5,913 nt of DNA from contig JAFPBP010000158.1 in the NCBI GenBank assembly GCA_017424085.1, positions 1 through 5,913 on the forward strand, read 5' to 3'. The translations under genes and the position numbers were made by a program. The notes under the pieces were generated by a model. It was not told the DNA's origin, searched no databases, and was given only the letters and a program-made list of their open reading frames with translations. This document shows positions 5,664 to 5,913 of the stretch, piece by piece. Numbering within the stretch: position 1 is the first letter of the stretch; every line of letters begins with the position of its first letter. The stretch is from Clostridia bacterium (GTDB lineage Bacteria > Bacillota > Clostridia > Oscillospirales > UBA644).

Positions 5664-5709
5664 AAAAGCACTTATGATAACGAATAAATCGTTTGTCATA
5701 AGTGCTTTT
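5664..5709 (+). terminator. Terminator hairpin at the end of the lysine operon
   Basis: A long stem pairs AAAAGCACTTATGA (5664-5677) with TCATAAGTGCTTTT (the end of the 3' arm, to 5709). It continues through a T-G pair and a one-base bulge to ACGA/TCGT around the loop ATAAA (5684-5688). On the plus strand only four T residues follow before GCG, but the base of the stem is A-T. On the minus strand the tract is TTTTTGTT, so the element should work in both directions. It is 57 bp after lysA. Nothing else is recognisable between the lysA stop and this hairpin. Confidence 0.85.
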
Positions 5710-5741
5710 GCGTTGCTTCAGACAATTTTCTCCAGATAGTA

Positions 5742-5913
5742 ATGAATTGACGCTTTGCGTCATGAATTGAATCCTGACGGCTTCATGATTTGAAAACTTT
5801 GTTTTCATGAATTGAATTGCTATGCTTTATCATGCCGAAGGCAATTCATGAACGAAGTTCAATTCACGGCGCAAGCCAATTCATGCCATTTAGGGCAATT
5901 CATTATGGGCACG
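5742..5913. repeat. Hairpin array 2: variable stems separated by an ATGAATTGA/AATTCAT linker, runs off the window
   Basis: The layout matches array 1 but the linker differs. Left half, with linker ATGAATTGA (5742-5750, 5762-5770, variant ATGATTTGA 5785-5793, 5807-5815): TGACGC-TTT-GCGTCA (5748-5762), TGAATCC-TGAC-GGCTTCA with one mismatch (5768-5785), TGAAAAC-TTT-GTTTTCA (5791-5807). Right half, with the linker in reverse complement, AATTCAT (5843-5849, 5878-5884, 5897-5903; variant AATTCAC 5861-5867): TGCC-GAA-GGCA (5833-5843), TGAAC-GAA-GTTCA (5849-5861), GGC-GCAA-GCC (5868-5877), TGCC-ATTTAG-GGCA (5884-5897), and the start of another unit at the edge. Spacing is about 22 bp on the left and 17-18 bp on the right. 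The junction at 5816-5832 holds a damaged unit. No protein-coding potential is apparent. Confidence 0.8.

Overview
The window looks like a chromosomal segment of a moderately G+C-rich member of the Clostridia (Bacillota), possibly a gut-type Oscillospiraceae or relative. This assignment is an inference. It rests on consensus sigma-A-type promoters (TTGACA, 17 bp, TATAAT), AAAGGAG-type ribosome binding sites, a lysine riboswitch with an intrinsic terminator, a tRNA with encoded CCA, and coding sequences rich in C at third positions next to A+T-rich intergenic DNA.

Left part (1-901), all on the minus strand: a small flavin-binding split-barrel protein of the pyridoxamine 5'-phosphate oxidase/NimA type (30-506). 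Next is a 180-bp array of short hairpins with variable stems joined by a conserved linker (548-726). It is followed by a tRNA-Gln(CTG) gene (761-834) with its own near-perfect promoter (868-896) and intrinsic terminator (729-760).

Centre (968-5709), all on the plus strand: a four-gene lysine/diaminopimelate operon. A consensus promoter (984-1012), whose -35 box lies inside a perfect 7-bp-arm palindrome, drives a long leader. The leader contains a lysine-sensing L-box aptamer (1027-1183), an antiterminator, and an intrinsic terminator (1229-1266). Then come dapA (1292-2179), dapB (2194-2943), an aspartate kinase lysC (2960-4276) and lysA (4302-5606), spaced 14-25 bp apart, and a strong terminator hairpin at 5664-5709. 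Together they cover aspartate phosphorylation, the DapA condensation, reduction to tetrahydrodipicolinate, and the final decarboxylation of meso-diaminopimelate to lysine. Aspartate-semialdehyde dehydrogenase and the steps from tetrahydrodipicolinate to meso-diaminopimelate are not in this window. When lysine is plentiful the aptamer should close its P1 stem, free the terminator and stop transcription before dapA.

Right end (5742-5913): a second hairpin array with the same architecture as the first but a different linker, running off the window edge. Both arrays reverse polarity near their middle. They are the least ordinary thing here: short palindromes whose paired arms change in step, separated by constant linkers, in two sequence families only about 5 kb apart. 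I see no mobile-element gene, CRISPR array or defence system, and the metabolic genes look intact and conventional.
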